NCBI GenBank assembly: GCA_022616555.1
Contig: JAKEEG010000084.1
Span: forward strand, 1-33,298
Source of the DNA: Ignavibacteriota bacterium
Lineage (GTDB): Bacteria; Bacteroidota; Ignavibacteria; UBA10030
DNA: 33,298 nucleotides
Reading direction: 5' to 3'
Positions 7,724 through 14,550 of this stretch are shown in pieces. The position numbers were made by a program, and so were the translations under genes. The notes under the pieces are model-generated. The model was not told the DNA's origin, ran no database searches, and saw nothing but the letters and a program-made list of their open reading frames with translations. The first letter of the stretch is position 1; each line of letters starts with the position of its first letter.

Positions 7724-9226
7724 ATGGATCATTTTCTCAAACAGTATGTGATACGCATTCTCGCGTCCATTGTGATCGCACTCTGGACCGGATGCAAGGG
7801 CGGGCCAATAGAAGAACTGGGTGATCCCGACGATACCCCCACGCTTGCAGACTGTTGGACTCCCATGGAGCCATCTTCGACGTCGCTCATCGTATACGTC
7901 AGCACAAGCGGGAATGACGCCAACGACGGATTAACAGAACAAACGCCGAAACAAACCATCGCGGCAGGATTTGCCCTCCTCCGCGATGGTTTTCCTGATT
8001 GGCTGTTGTTGCGGCGCGGTGATACGTTCACATTGGCCGCCACGTTCACTTGGAATAAGTCTGGCCCTGCCTCTGCAAGCGACGGGTGGATGCATCTCGG
8101 CGCGTACGGAAACGAAACCGACCCGCGCCCGGTGATCGACACAGGGGAGATCACTGCGTTCATGGTTAACCCCGGGTTTGGCTCCACAAAAATCATGCGC
8201 AACATCGCGTTCACGGATATCCATCTTCTTGCGTCCACAAGAATGAATAACCCTCCTGCCGCCACAACGTCAGCGCGAGGCATCCATCTGCTTGCCACGA
8301 ACTGGCAAGGCACCGGATATCCTTTTTCTAATGTGCTGGTTGAGAACATGAAATTTCAAGGCTACAGCATCGGCGTCGAGACAGCCTCAGGCACAGAAGA
8401 CCTCCTCGTGCGCAGCTGCATTTTTTATTATATCTTTGTGCCGGACGGCTCGACCGGCGGCGCCTTCGGTTGGATTGGCTCGCCCACTGGTGCGCTGTTA
8501 GAGAATAATATTTTTTATCAGATCCAATCATCAGACATTCCTGGCGTGGTGAACACAGCGTACTCGGGCTTCATGCATTCAGCATACATCACGGCGGATG
8601 CAAGGGACGTCGTTACCAGAGGCAACATCGTCATCAAAGCAACAGAAGCGTTTATGCAGCGCGCCGGCGGAATTTACTCACGAAACGTCGGCGCGCACTG
8701 CGCTGTAGCCGGGCTTCTCGGTCAAACGTGGGGTGTAACTCCGCCCCCGGGCGGCGTAGAGGTAACATTCGAGGAAAGCCTGTTACTGAACGCATTCGAC
8801 CAGCCCTTCTACCTTGGGAACACGGCAAACGGCATAGTGCGTGATAACCTGCTGGTGCGGGACCAACAAGGCACATACACATTTGGGGTTTCTTTAGTGC
8901 CAATCAACATTGCCGGGTCAGGCACGAATATCGGCGTGCATAATACAAACTTTTCCAACAACCACATGAGCGGCGCCATCGCGTGGAGCCAGTCGGACAC
9001 AGCAAGCTTTAGCGGGCTGACATTCACCGGCAACCAAGAGAACATCGGCACAGTCAATACAAACATCGGTACTTACCTCGCCAGCATCGGATGGACGGGA
9101 AGCACTGTCGATGATTGGGCGACGCAGTTGATGACACACGACCGCGCCAATTGTACCGAGAAGTTTGAAACAGCATCAATCATTAACTTTTATCGCACAC
9201 AAATGGGCCTGCAGCCATTGCCCTGA
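7724..9226 (+). CDS. Exported parallel beta-helix (pectate-lyase-like) surface protein
   Basis: A 500-residue protein. The N-terminal hydrophobic segment (9-22) ends in ALWTGC; C24 could be a lipidated cysteine, but Trp at -3 makes the lipobox atypical. After a Pro/Asp-rich linker comes YVSTSGNDANDGLTEQTPKQ, the usual opening of right-handed beta-helix proteins (DUF1565/pectate-lyase superfamily), then repeats with the rhythm of helix coils (for example FSNVLVENMKFQGYSIGVE, LLVRSCIFYYIFV, GALLENNIFYQIQS, VVTRGNIVIKAT). No catalytic residues could be assigned and no T9SS tail is present. The start has AGGGGG 8 bases upstream of ATG 7724. Confidence 0.8.
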   Translation: MDHFLKQYVIRILASIVIALWTGCKGGPIEELGDPDDTPTLADCWTPMEPSSTSLIVYVSTSGNDANDGLTEQTPKQTIAAGFALLRDGFPDWLLLRRGDTFTLAATFTWNKSGPASASDGWMHLGAYGNETDPRPVIDTGEITAFMVNPGFGSTKIMRNIAFTDIHLLASTRMNNPPAATTSARGIHLLATNWQGTGYPFSNVLVENMKFQGYSIGVETASGTEDLLVRSCIFYYIFVPDGSTGGAFGWIGSPTGALLENNIFYQIQSSDIPGVVNTAYSGFMHSAYITADARDVVTRGNIVIKATEAFMQRAGGIYSRNVGAHCAVAGLLGQTWGVTPPPGGVEVTFEESLLLNAFDQPFYLGNTANGIVRDNLLVRDQQGTYTFGVSLVPINIAGSGTNIGVHNTNFSNNHMSGAIAWSQSDTASFSGLTFTGNQENIGTVNTNIGTYLASIGWTGSTVDDWATQLMTHDRANCTEKFETASIINFYRTQMGLQPLP

Positions 9227-9252
9227 CAGAACTTCACTTCAACAAGTCAACG

Positions 9253-9618
9253 ATGGCTCGACCTAAGGCGTCTCCTATGTCTGAACTACTGAGTTTGACA
9301 GCCTTTTTTGGAACCTTGGTCTTGATTGCCGCAGCCGGAGGATTTTTTTCCAAGCAGATTGCACTGTGGCACTCGTTCGTTGTAGGAGGAATCATCGGTT
9401 GCAGCTTATTCGGCGCTGTCCTGATCCTGCCTCCACAGGAATTCGGGGTGAGCGCGGCCGCGCGAATTGCGGCTGTGCAAGGACTGGCCATGACGGCCGC
9501 GACGTTCACCGGTATCTGGCTCGGCAGGCAAGCCCGAAGGTATTGGAACAACGCCAGAGACCACCGCGCAATGCAACCCGAAGATGCTCAAGACACCCGA
9601 TATGAAAAAACACTGTAA
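9253..9618 (+). CDS. Small membrane protein, unknown function
   Basis: 121 residues with three hydrophobic segments (about 10-30, 38-58, 68-90) and a positively charged, then acidic, C-terminal tail (RQARRYWNNARDHRAMQPED). It begins 26 bases after the beta-helix gene stop and ends before a terminator, so it may be the second gene of that unit. ATG 9253 and ATG 9277 (MSELLSLTAF) are both possible starts and neither has a good ribosome site. Family not recognised. Confidence 0.6.
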   Translation: MARPKASPMSELLSLTAFFGTLVLIAAAGGFFSKQIALWHSFVVGGIIGCSLFGAVLILPPQEFGVSAAARIAAVQGLAMTAATFTGIWLGRQARRYWNNARDHRAMQPEDAQDTRYEKTL

Positions 9619-9669
9619 CGCGCCGCCTGAAACGTTCTATGCGTCCAAGCACTTCGAACACGTAGGTTA

Positions 9670-9698
9670 ACAGTGGGCGCATAAACCCGCTGTTTTTA
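9670..9698 (+). terminator. Rho-independent terminator
   Basis: Stem ACAGTGGG (9670-9677) pairs with CCCGCTGT (9686-9693) with one G-T pair and an 8-base loop, followed directly by TTTTATT. It ends the unit 7724-9618. Confidence 0.7.
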
Positions 9699-9835
9699 TT
9701 ATGAACTTTCGCATTTGTGAATTGCATTTGACATTTGGTATTGGTCGTTTGTAATTCGAACCCACCCTCCTTTGCACTTCTCCGAAATCTTCTTATCTTG
9801 AAAAGAATTTTCGATTCTACAATAAGGAGTATTTC

Positions 9836-10315
9836 GTGAAAATCGCAAAGAACTCGGTTGTCACCATAGACTACACACTCACAGACGACAACGGCCATGT
9901 CATCGATAGCTCTGAAGGCCAGGAGCCGCTTACATATTTGCACGGCGCCGGCAATATCATTCCCGGACTTGAAAACACGCTCGAGGGCAAAAATACAGGC
10001 GACGCGGTAAAAGTCTCCGTCCCTCCCGCTGATGGCTACGGCGAGTGGGATGAAAAGAAAATCACCCAAGTCTCCAAAAAGCAATTCACCGGCATCGAGA
10101 AATTGGAAGTCGGCATGGAATTCACCGTTGAAGGCGACAAGCACGATATGTATGTCACGGTCACCAAGATTGAAGGAGACAAAGTAACCGTCGACGCCAA
10201 CTACCCGCTTGCGGGCAAGACGCTGAACTTCGACGTCACTGTCAAGAATGTGCGAGCCGCTACACCGGACGAGATCAGCCACGGACATATTCACGGTCCC
10301 GGTGGACACCACTAA
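9836..10315 (+). CDS. slyD: FKBP-type peptidyl-prolyl isomerase, SlyD-like
   Basis: Cis-trans prolyl isomerase and chaperone, 159 residues, no signal peptide, so cytosolic. The FKBP fold is split as in SlyD: residues 1-70 (VVTIDYTLTDDNGHVIDSS, YLHGAGNIIPGLENTLEGK, GDAVKVSVPPADGYGEWDEK), an insert-in-flap domain about 71-125, then the FKBP closing strand LNFDVTVKNVRAAT. The short His-rich tail (HGHIHGPGGHH) recalls the metal-binding tail of SlyD and may bind nickel or zinc. Start is GTG 9836 with AAGGAG at 9824-9829. An inverted repeat AGAAT/ATTCT lies just upstream. Confidence 0.93.
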   Translation: MKIAKNSVVTIDYTLTDDNGHVIDSSEGQEPLTYLHGAGNIIPGLENTLEGKNTGDAVKVSVPPADGYGEWDEKKITQVSKKQFTGIEKLEVGMEFTVEGDKHDMYVTVTKIEGDKVTVDANYPLAGKTLNFDVTVKNVRAATPDEISHGHIHGPGGHH

Positions 10316-10319
10316 CACC

Positions 10320-10362
10320 ATTGCTAATTGTTGGATTGCCGATTGACGATTGTAGATTGAAA
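10320..10362. repeat. Heptamer-period tract, ATTG type
   Basis: ATTG begins at 10320, 10327, 10335, 10342, 10349 and 10356, a period of 7 with one step of 8. The last four units read GATTGNN. It starts 5 bases after the slyD stop codon. A looser tract of TTG units with steps of 6-8 lies at about 9715-9756, before slyD. Confidence 0.8.
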
Positions 10363-10397
10363 AGCATTAACATTATAACTTATCATTGGAGGCTGCT

Positions 10398-11460
10398 ATG
10401 CGCTTGGTACTGTTTTGTGTCGCCGCGTTGTTGGTTGTGCAAGTTTCGTCAGCTCAGATTACCGTTCAGCAATCGACCATGCAGGCCATGTTCAGCGCGG
10501 GGAACCCGCTCTCGATCGATCTCGGAACAAGCCCCACAGACACGACGCTCAACATCGGGTTGCAAGGGGCAAACCGCGTGTACGACTTCAGCATGGTCAG
10601 CTTTGAGCTGTATAAAGTCGATACCATAAAACAAGTCTCGGATATCCCGTACCTTGCCTCCAGATTCCCCGGCGAAGCGGTCACTCTCACGTTCGAAGAA
10701 GGCGAAGATTCGTTCGAGAATTCAATGATCATTTTTGAAAACGATGCGGCATACAATATCGGCAATTACGAACAAATCACCCCGGATTCGATTGTGGTCA
10801 CTCATGACGACCCCTACGAACTGTTTCTCAAATTCCCTATCACGTATAGCGATTCCGTTAAGAGTACCTCAACAATTACCGATTCGCTGTACGTCATGGG
10901 CGTACCCGATTCGGTACAATCCCATGTTATTCCGATCTATTACGTTGTGGACGGATGGGGAACACTCAAGCTTCCCGGCAATGAAGAATATCCCTGCCTC
11001 CGGCTTCGCTGGTACGAGGAGATACCGGATGAGAACCCAGAGACACCCGATTACCATTATTTGAGCTTCCGGTATGTTACCGAGAATGGCGTCTTTATCA
11101 TTATCGATTCACAAAACGACCAACCCTTCGAGGGTGAGGTTGCGCTCGACGGTGGAATTATCCTGTTCAGGAGCTCTGCTGTCACTTCTGTTTCGGACAA
11201 GTTTATTCCGGAACAGTTTACGCTGAGCCAGAATTATCCCAACCCATTTAACCCGCTGACCAATTTCGAATTTCGGATTGGCAAAACTAACCGTACACGA
11301 CATCTTCGGACGCGAGATCGCCAAGCTCGTTAACCGGGAACTCGCTCCGGGCATCCACCGCGCCACGTGGGACGCGACTGGCTTCCCGAGCGGGGTGTAT
11401 TTTTATACGCTGCGGGCAGGCGGCCATACACAAACGCGCAAGCTGCTGCTGGTGAAGTAA
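10398..11460 (+). pseudogene. Secreted T9SS cargo protein, frameshifted in the sorting signal
   Basis: The first frame (ATG 10398, GGAGG 6 bases upstream, stop at 11333) encodes a signal peptide (ending VSSAQ) and about 250 residues of an unrecognised acidic beta-rich protein. It then enters a type IX secretion C-terminal sorting domain, EQFTLSQNYPNPFNPLTNFE, and runs into a nonsense tail. The rest of the domain continues in the frame one base ahead (codon phase of 11278-11460): KLTVHDIFGREIAKLV, ELAPGIHRATWDATGFPSGV, YFYTLRAGGHTQTRKLLLVK. By comparison with normal sorting domains about three residues are also missing at the junction near 11275, which fits a deletion of 8 bases, though a 1-base insertion or an assembly error remains possible. 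As read, the protein would lack most of its secretion tail. Confidence 0.85.
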
Positions 11461-11491
11461 GCGGTCTGCAATACTGCTTCGTTAGTCTTTT

Positions 11492-11567
11492 TTCGTCCCG
11501 CCGCCCTGAGCTCGTCTCCCGAAGGGATGCCTTCGGCAGAAGGGTCGGTGGGACGAAGCGTTTTTTT
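11492..11567 (+). terminator. Terminator hairpin containing a split palindrome and a 22-bp insert
   Basis: Outer arms TTCGTCCC (11492-11499) and GGGACGAA (11550-11557), extended by further pairing, are followed by GCG and seven T (11561-11567), a good intrinsic terminator for the T9SS gene. Inside is CCCTGAGCTCGTC (11504-11516) and its expected partner GAAGGG (11539-11544), separated by a 22-bp unit at 11517-11538 that begins TCCCGAAGGGAT and is itself a palindrome (CCGAAGG, 4 bases, CCTTCGG). The uninterrupted form of the inner element is at 12067-12085. Confidence 0.8.
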
Positions 11568-11748
11568 GCTCGTGTGGGCTGGCATCCGAAATCGAGGCGA
11601 TGTGGGCAGGCAAGAATCAATCGAAGCGTTTAATTTCGATGCAAACCGAAAAGCTCTGCCTTTGAACTGCAACGTTATGCATCGAAATTACGGCAAGTGC
11701 AGCCGGGGTTGATTCGTGCGATTCGATTTCGGGAAGATTTCTTTGGTT

Positions 11749-11771
11749 ACTTTCTTTCTCGGAAAGAAAGT
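11749..11771. repeat. 10-bp perfect hairpin
   Basis: ACTTTCTTTC (11749-11758), 3-base loop, GAAAGAAAGT (11762-11771). Purine/pyrimidine asymmetric arms; no T-run after it. Function unknown. Confidence 0.6.
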
Positions 11772-12056
11772 GACTCAGCGAAGCGAATGACAATAGAACA
11801 CAGCCATATTACATTTTACGCTCCATCTAATCTCTTGTAAATCAACTCGTTATACGATTTTACATTTTCATTTCATTTTTCCCTTGACATTTTCATTTAT
11901 TGTAATTACATTATACTTGCGTAAAATACAGTGTGATAATTAACGTTGATGTACGCAGACGGGCCCAACACATGTGCACATCGACAACAGCAGATTCATC
12001 CTAATCACTGGCGTCCCCCTCAGCATCCCGCATCACGCATGCAGGGGCCTACGACA

Positions 12057-12095
12057 CGAATCCTTACCCTGAGCTTGTCGAAGAGTAAGGATTCG
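12057..12095. repeat. Hairpin carrying an uninterrupted CCCTGAGCTTGTCGAAG element
   Basis: Perfect 11-bp arms CGAATCCTTAC (12057-12067) and GTAAGGATTCG (12085-12095). The loop holds CCCTGAGCTTGTCGAAGAG (12067-12085), whose reverse complement recurs at 13866-13884 and which is split by an insert at 11504-11544. Confidence 0.7.
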
Positions 12096-12222
12096 GGCTC
12101 TGGATACTCTGGGTCGGACCCGCGGGGAAGTCGCCCGTTCCGGGTCGTGCCGAGTGAATCTATTTGTCGTCAACTCCTCTCTTGCCTCGGTGCGACGCCG
12201 ATTAGGGTTTAAAAAGAAAGTG

Positions 12223-12250
12223 AGTAGAAAGTAGTAAGTAGCAAGTAGAA
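12223..12250. repeat. Heptamer tandem tract, AGTAGNN x4
   Basis: AGTAG begins at 12223, 12230, 12237 and 12244, exactly 7 bases apart, each followed by two variable bases (AA, TA, CA, AA). Same unit as the tract at 1339-1364. Confidence 0.85.
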
Positions 12251-12323
12251 AGAGAACAGCAGAACATATCGCCCATGGCAATAGTAGCGCTCAGGAGCTC
12301 CATCAAGCCCTCGCGCGGATCCA

Positions 12324-12348
12324 CTCTCCCTTGATGGGATAGGGAGAG
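12324..12348. repeat. CTCTCCCT/AGGGAGAG hairpin
   Basis: Eight-base arms at 12324-12331 and 12341-12348 around TTGATGGGAT-type loop sequence. A related C-rich/G-rich palindrome type occurs at 25382-25402 and at 32202-32302. Confidence 0.55.
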
Positions 12349-12429
12349 GGTGAGTACTCCCCGGCAAAGGAATTACCTTATGGTAAAGAGAAGAGGTGTG
12401 TACACATGTCTGGCTACCTCGATTTCGGT

Positions 12430-12490
12430 CGCCCCTGCACAAAAACTCGTGCAGGCGACGTGCCTGTCCCTTTGGGAGCGCCACGTCGCC
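12430..12490. repeat. Two linked hairpins
   Basis: CGCCCCTGCAC (12430-12440) pairs with GTGCAGGCG (12449-12457) around AAAAACTC. The right arm then opens a second perfect stem, GGCGACGTG (12454-12462) with CACGTCGCC (12482-12490). The shared GGCG means the two stems are partly exclusive. Confidence 0.6.
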
Positions 12491-12502
12491 TTCCTAAGGC
12501 TT

Positions 12503-12534
12503 CTGACCTCTGATTACTGACCACTGACCTCTGT
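12503..12534. repeat. Heptamer tandem tract, CTGANNN x4-5
   Basis: CTGA begins at 12503, 12510, 12517 and 12524 and CTGT at 12531, exactly 7 bases apart (CTGACCT, CTGATTA, CTGACCA, CTGACCT). Confidence 0.85.
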
Positions 12535-12662
12535 CTTACCCCCTCTTGACATTATTGCAGTGAAATGGTACGTTTGGTGCGGCTTTCTTTACCACTCTCC
12601 CCAAGAGCGAAAACGATACCCATGCACCACTCACACTATCTCCCACTATTTCTGGAGGCGTT

Positions 12663-13064
12663 ATGACTCGTAGAAATTTTCTTGTACTCATCGCGGCCGG
12701 AATACTGTTTCTTGGCGGATGCGCTAAGAAAGAGTTTACGTTCCAGGACCTCGAGTCTGCTGCGGTGTACGGCTACACCGCCCAAAACGATAGCCTCGAC
12801 CTTGCACAGATCAACTACACAATTGTTGACGCGCAGGATGTCCAAGTCCTGACGTCGAACATCGACTTCAATATGGTACTCGACGGCAAGGATGTCGGCT
12901 CAGTTCCGAACGCTTATCTGTATCTCAAAGACAAGCACGGGAACGTTAAAACTTACTCCGTCGTACTTGCGTGGCAATATCTTCTAGACGGAAACAAGTG
13001 GGAGGAGCTGTATCTCGTGAACGAGCCCGCCAGCCAACTACTCCAACAACACATGCAACCGTAG
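12663..13064 (+). CDS. Small lipoprotein, unknown function
   Basis: 133 residues. The signal sequence MTRRNFLVLIAAGILFLGGC ends in a clear lipobox (LGGC), so the mature protein should be lipid-anchored at Cys20. The rest is mixed alpha/beta with no domain I recognise (residues 60-115 read VQVLTSNIDFNMVLDGKDVG and YLYLKDKHGNVKTYSVVLAW). GGAGG lies 6 bases before ATG 12663. The next gene starts 9 bases after the stop, with its own GGAGG overlapping the stop region, so the two form an operon. Confidence 0.8.
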   Translation: MTRRNFLVLIAAGILFLGGCAKKEFTFQDLESAAVYGYTAQNDSLDLAQINYTIVDAQDVQVLTSNIDFNMVLDGKDVGSVPNAYLYLKDKHGNVKTYSVVLAWQYLLDGNKWEELYLVNEPASQLLQQHMQP

Positions 13065-13073
13065 GAGGACGCC

Positions 13074-13720
13074 ATGACAACCAAACCTATTATGACATCT
13101 CACATTCGACAGCTCGTTGCCGCGGCGGTTGTCGTTGTTGCCGTCTGTGCACAACCGTACGCTTTCGGGCAAAACGCCGTTACTATCCACGGCGTAGAAC
13201 AACAACGGGAAGGCGATAACAACGCCGATCGCAATTGGCTGGAGTTTTTACGCGGAGAAGATATCGACCCGATCGTCTACACCTCGAAGACCGATATGGT
13301 CACTAAAATTTTAGGAAAGCTGGGACCGAACCAGTGCATCGGGGATTTATTTTGTACGGCCACGGAAACAAAGGGCTGTTCACAACCGGCAACGGGCAAT
13401 CCAACCAGTTTGCACAGTGCACGTACATAGACGGCAATGAGGCGGATTGGCAGCAAGCGCTTGCGCCGCTACGTGGAAGATTCTGTGCAGGTGCGACCGT
13501 GCGGCTAGTAGGATGCAATGTTGGAGCTGGACAAGAGGGTGCAAACAAGCTCCATGCCCTCGCACAGTATCTTGGCGTCGTCGTAAGGGGACCAGTTGAT
13601 CTTGTGGCGGGTCAGGGCCCTATCGAGCGGTGGCAAGAAGGCCGACCCGGAGTCGGTGCACAGGCGCCCGCGCCGTTAGAGCCAAATGACCGCGGCAAGG
13701 CAAAGCCTAAGCCGAGGTAA
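13074..13720 (+). pseudogene. Exported protein with a caspase-like (DUF4347-like) domain, frameshifted
   Basis: The first frame (ATG 13074, GGAGG upstream) encodes a signal peptide (to about residue 33, AFGQNA) and about 50 further residues, ending at 13430 in unrelated sequence. The frame of 13334-13720 continues with RGFILYGHGNKGLFTTGNGQ, WQQALAPLRGRFCAGATV, RLVGCNVGAGQEGANKLHAL and LGVVVRGPVDLVAG. This is the layout of DUF4347 and related caspase-fold/C80-like domains, with a His in YGHG and a Cys in LVGCN as the likely dyad. The second frame opens after a TAA near 13305, so the switch (-1, or +2) lies between about 13306 and 13345, close to the AAAATTTTA and GGGGATTTATTTT runs. The tail is Pro/Lys-rich. 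Mutation, sequencing error and recoding cannot be told apart here. Confidence 0.7.
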
Positions 13721-13755
13721 GTGGAAACTGGGGGGAGAAAGAAACTAACAGGCAT

Positions 13756-13787
13756 GTCACGACAACTCAGTTGTTATTTGTCGCGAC
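13756..13787. terminator. Hairpin after the caspase-like gene, possible terminator
   Basis: GTCACGACAA (13756-13765) pairs with TTGTCGCGAC (13778-13787) at 9 of 10 positions. No T-run follows, so termination is uncertain. Confidence 0.4.
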
Positions 13788-13865
13788 TCGTTTGATATTG
13801 CTTTCTCCTCTCTTGCTATTCTCCGCTCCGCCCTCTATCTTTTGCGCTGGATTAAAACAACACGA

Positions 13866-13884
13866 CCCTTCGACAGGCTCAGGG
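13866..13884. repeat. CCCTTCGACAGGCTCAGGG element next to a start codon
   Basis: Reverse-complement copy of the element at 12067-12085, with TCGACARGCTCAGG conserved. It ends 10 bases before ATG 13895 and its AGGGTGA could serve as the ribosome site of that gene. The motif is familiar as an intergenic repeat in many bacteria. Confidence 0.65.
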
Positions 13885-13894
13885 TGACAATAGT

Positions 13895-14341
13895 ATGGCA
13901 AACGTCGAACTCAAAACAAAACTAAACGACGCTAGCGTGGCGAAGTTTCTCGGCGCGGTGAAAGACCCGCAAAGGCGGAAGGATTGCCAGGCTGTCCTCA
14001 AAATCATGCAAGCGGCTACTAAGTCGCCGCCCAAAATGTGGGGCACGAGTATCGTCGGCTTCGGGACGTATCACTACATCGGCAAGAGCGGCCGCGAAGG
14101 CGATTGGATGCTGACCGGCTTCTCACCCCGCAAGCAAAACCTTACGCTCTATATTATGGCGGGGTTCAAGCGCTACCCTGCCCTCATGAAAAAGCTCGGC
14201 AAATATAAAACAGGCGTCGGCTGTCTCTATCTGAATTCGCTGGAAGATGTTCACGCTCCCACGCTCAAAGCGCTTGTTAAGGAGTCTGTAAAATTCATGA
14301 CAGCGCTTTCAAAAAAGAACCTGAAGGCTAAAAAGAAATGA
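13895..14341 (+). CDS. DUF1801 domain protein
   Basis: A 148-residue soluble protein that fits DUF1801 (YdhG-like) along its full length: MWGTSIVGFGTYHYIGKSG, DWMLTGFSPRKQNLTLYIMA, LGKYKTGVGCLYLNSLEDV, then a helix ending in a Lys-rich tail. These proteins have a small alpha/beta fold related to the frataxin-like/YdhG group; their biochemical role is not established. The gene stands alone between two repeat elements, and its ribosome site is supplied, if at all, by the upstream repeat. Confidence 0.9.
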   Translation: MANVELKTKLNDASVAKFLGAVKDPQRRKDCQAVLKIMQAATKSPPKMWGTSIVGFGTYHYIGKSGREGDWMLTGFSPRKQNLTLYIMAGFKRYPALMKKLGKYKTGVGCLYLNSLEDVHAPTLKALVKESVKFMTALSKKNLKAKKK

Positions 14342-14380
14342 TGTAGTATTGGAATTACGAAAACCCACCCAAAAAAAGCA

Positions 14381-14493
14381 TGTCATTCCCGAATGCTTCT
14401 ATCGGGAATCCAGGAGGTGTCCCGAAGGGATTCCTTCGGAAGATGCCCGCTTATGCCGTAGGCATTCCTACGGAAAAATCCGCGGGCATGACA
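14381..14493. repeat. 69-bp palindromic element interrupted by two 22-bp palindromes
   Basis: Ends TGTCATTCCCG (14381-14391) and CGGGCATGACA (14483-14493) are near-complementary. Aligned with the uninterrupted copy at 18299-18367 (69 bp), this 113-bp copy carries exactly 44 extra bases in two blocks of 22. Block 1 is 14420-14441 (TCCCGAAGGGAT...TTCGGAA; arms CCGAAGG and CCTTCGG around GATT). Block 2 is 14454-14475 (TGCCGTAGGCAT...TACGGAA; arms CCGTAGG and CCTACGG around CATT). Confidence 0.9.
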
Positions 14494-14521
14494 AATTTAT
14501 TTTTGTGATAATTATTACTCC

Positions 14522-14543
14522 ACTACTTAACTACTCAACTACT
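14522..14543. repeat. Octamer-period tract, ACTACT x3
   Basis: ACTACT begins at 14522, 14530 and 14538, 8 bases apart, separated by TA or CA. It ends just before the start of the next gene (14551) and replaces its ribosome site. Confidence 0.7.
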
Positions 14544-14550
14544 TAACAGC

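Larger units (their letters stand above)
11461..12662. other. 1.2-kb intergenic region rich in hairpins and short repeats
   Basis: No convincing gene is present; open frames here lack start signals and family resemblance. The region holds a terminator with nested repeats, at least four separate hairpins and two heptamer tracts (each listed). Between 11790 and 11945 it is strongly AT-rich, with a promoter-like pair TTGACA (11884) and TACATT (11907) spaced by 17 bases and an overlapping TATACT (11912). An unannotated small RNA starting near 11920 is possible but unsupported by any recognised structure. Confidence 0.6.

Noticed and set aside
7729-8349. 206-residue minus-strand frame inside the beta-helix gene
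   Set aside because: No ribosome site and no family likeness; the + frame has a signal sequence and beta-helix repeats.
11946-12212. 88-residue open frame in the long gap
   Set aside because: It runs through a perfect hairpin repeat, has no ribosome site and low-likelihood composition.
12223-12250. Tandem repeats considered as a CRISPR array
   Set aside because: Units are 7 bases with two variable bases; there are no spacers of CRISPR length and no cas genes.
14349-14546. 65-residue open frame after DUF1801
   Set aside because: It is the translation of the palindromic element at 14381-14493 plus the octamer tract.
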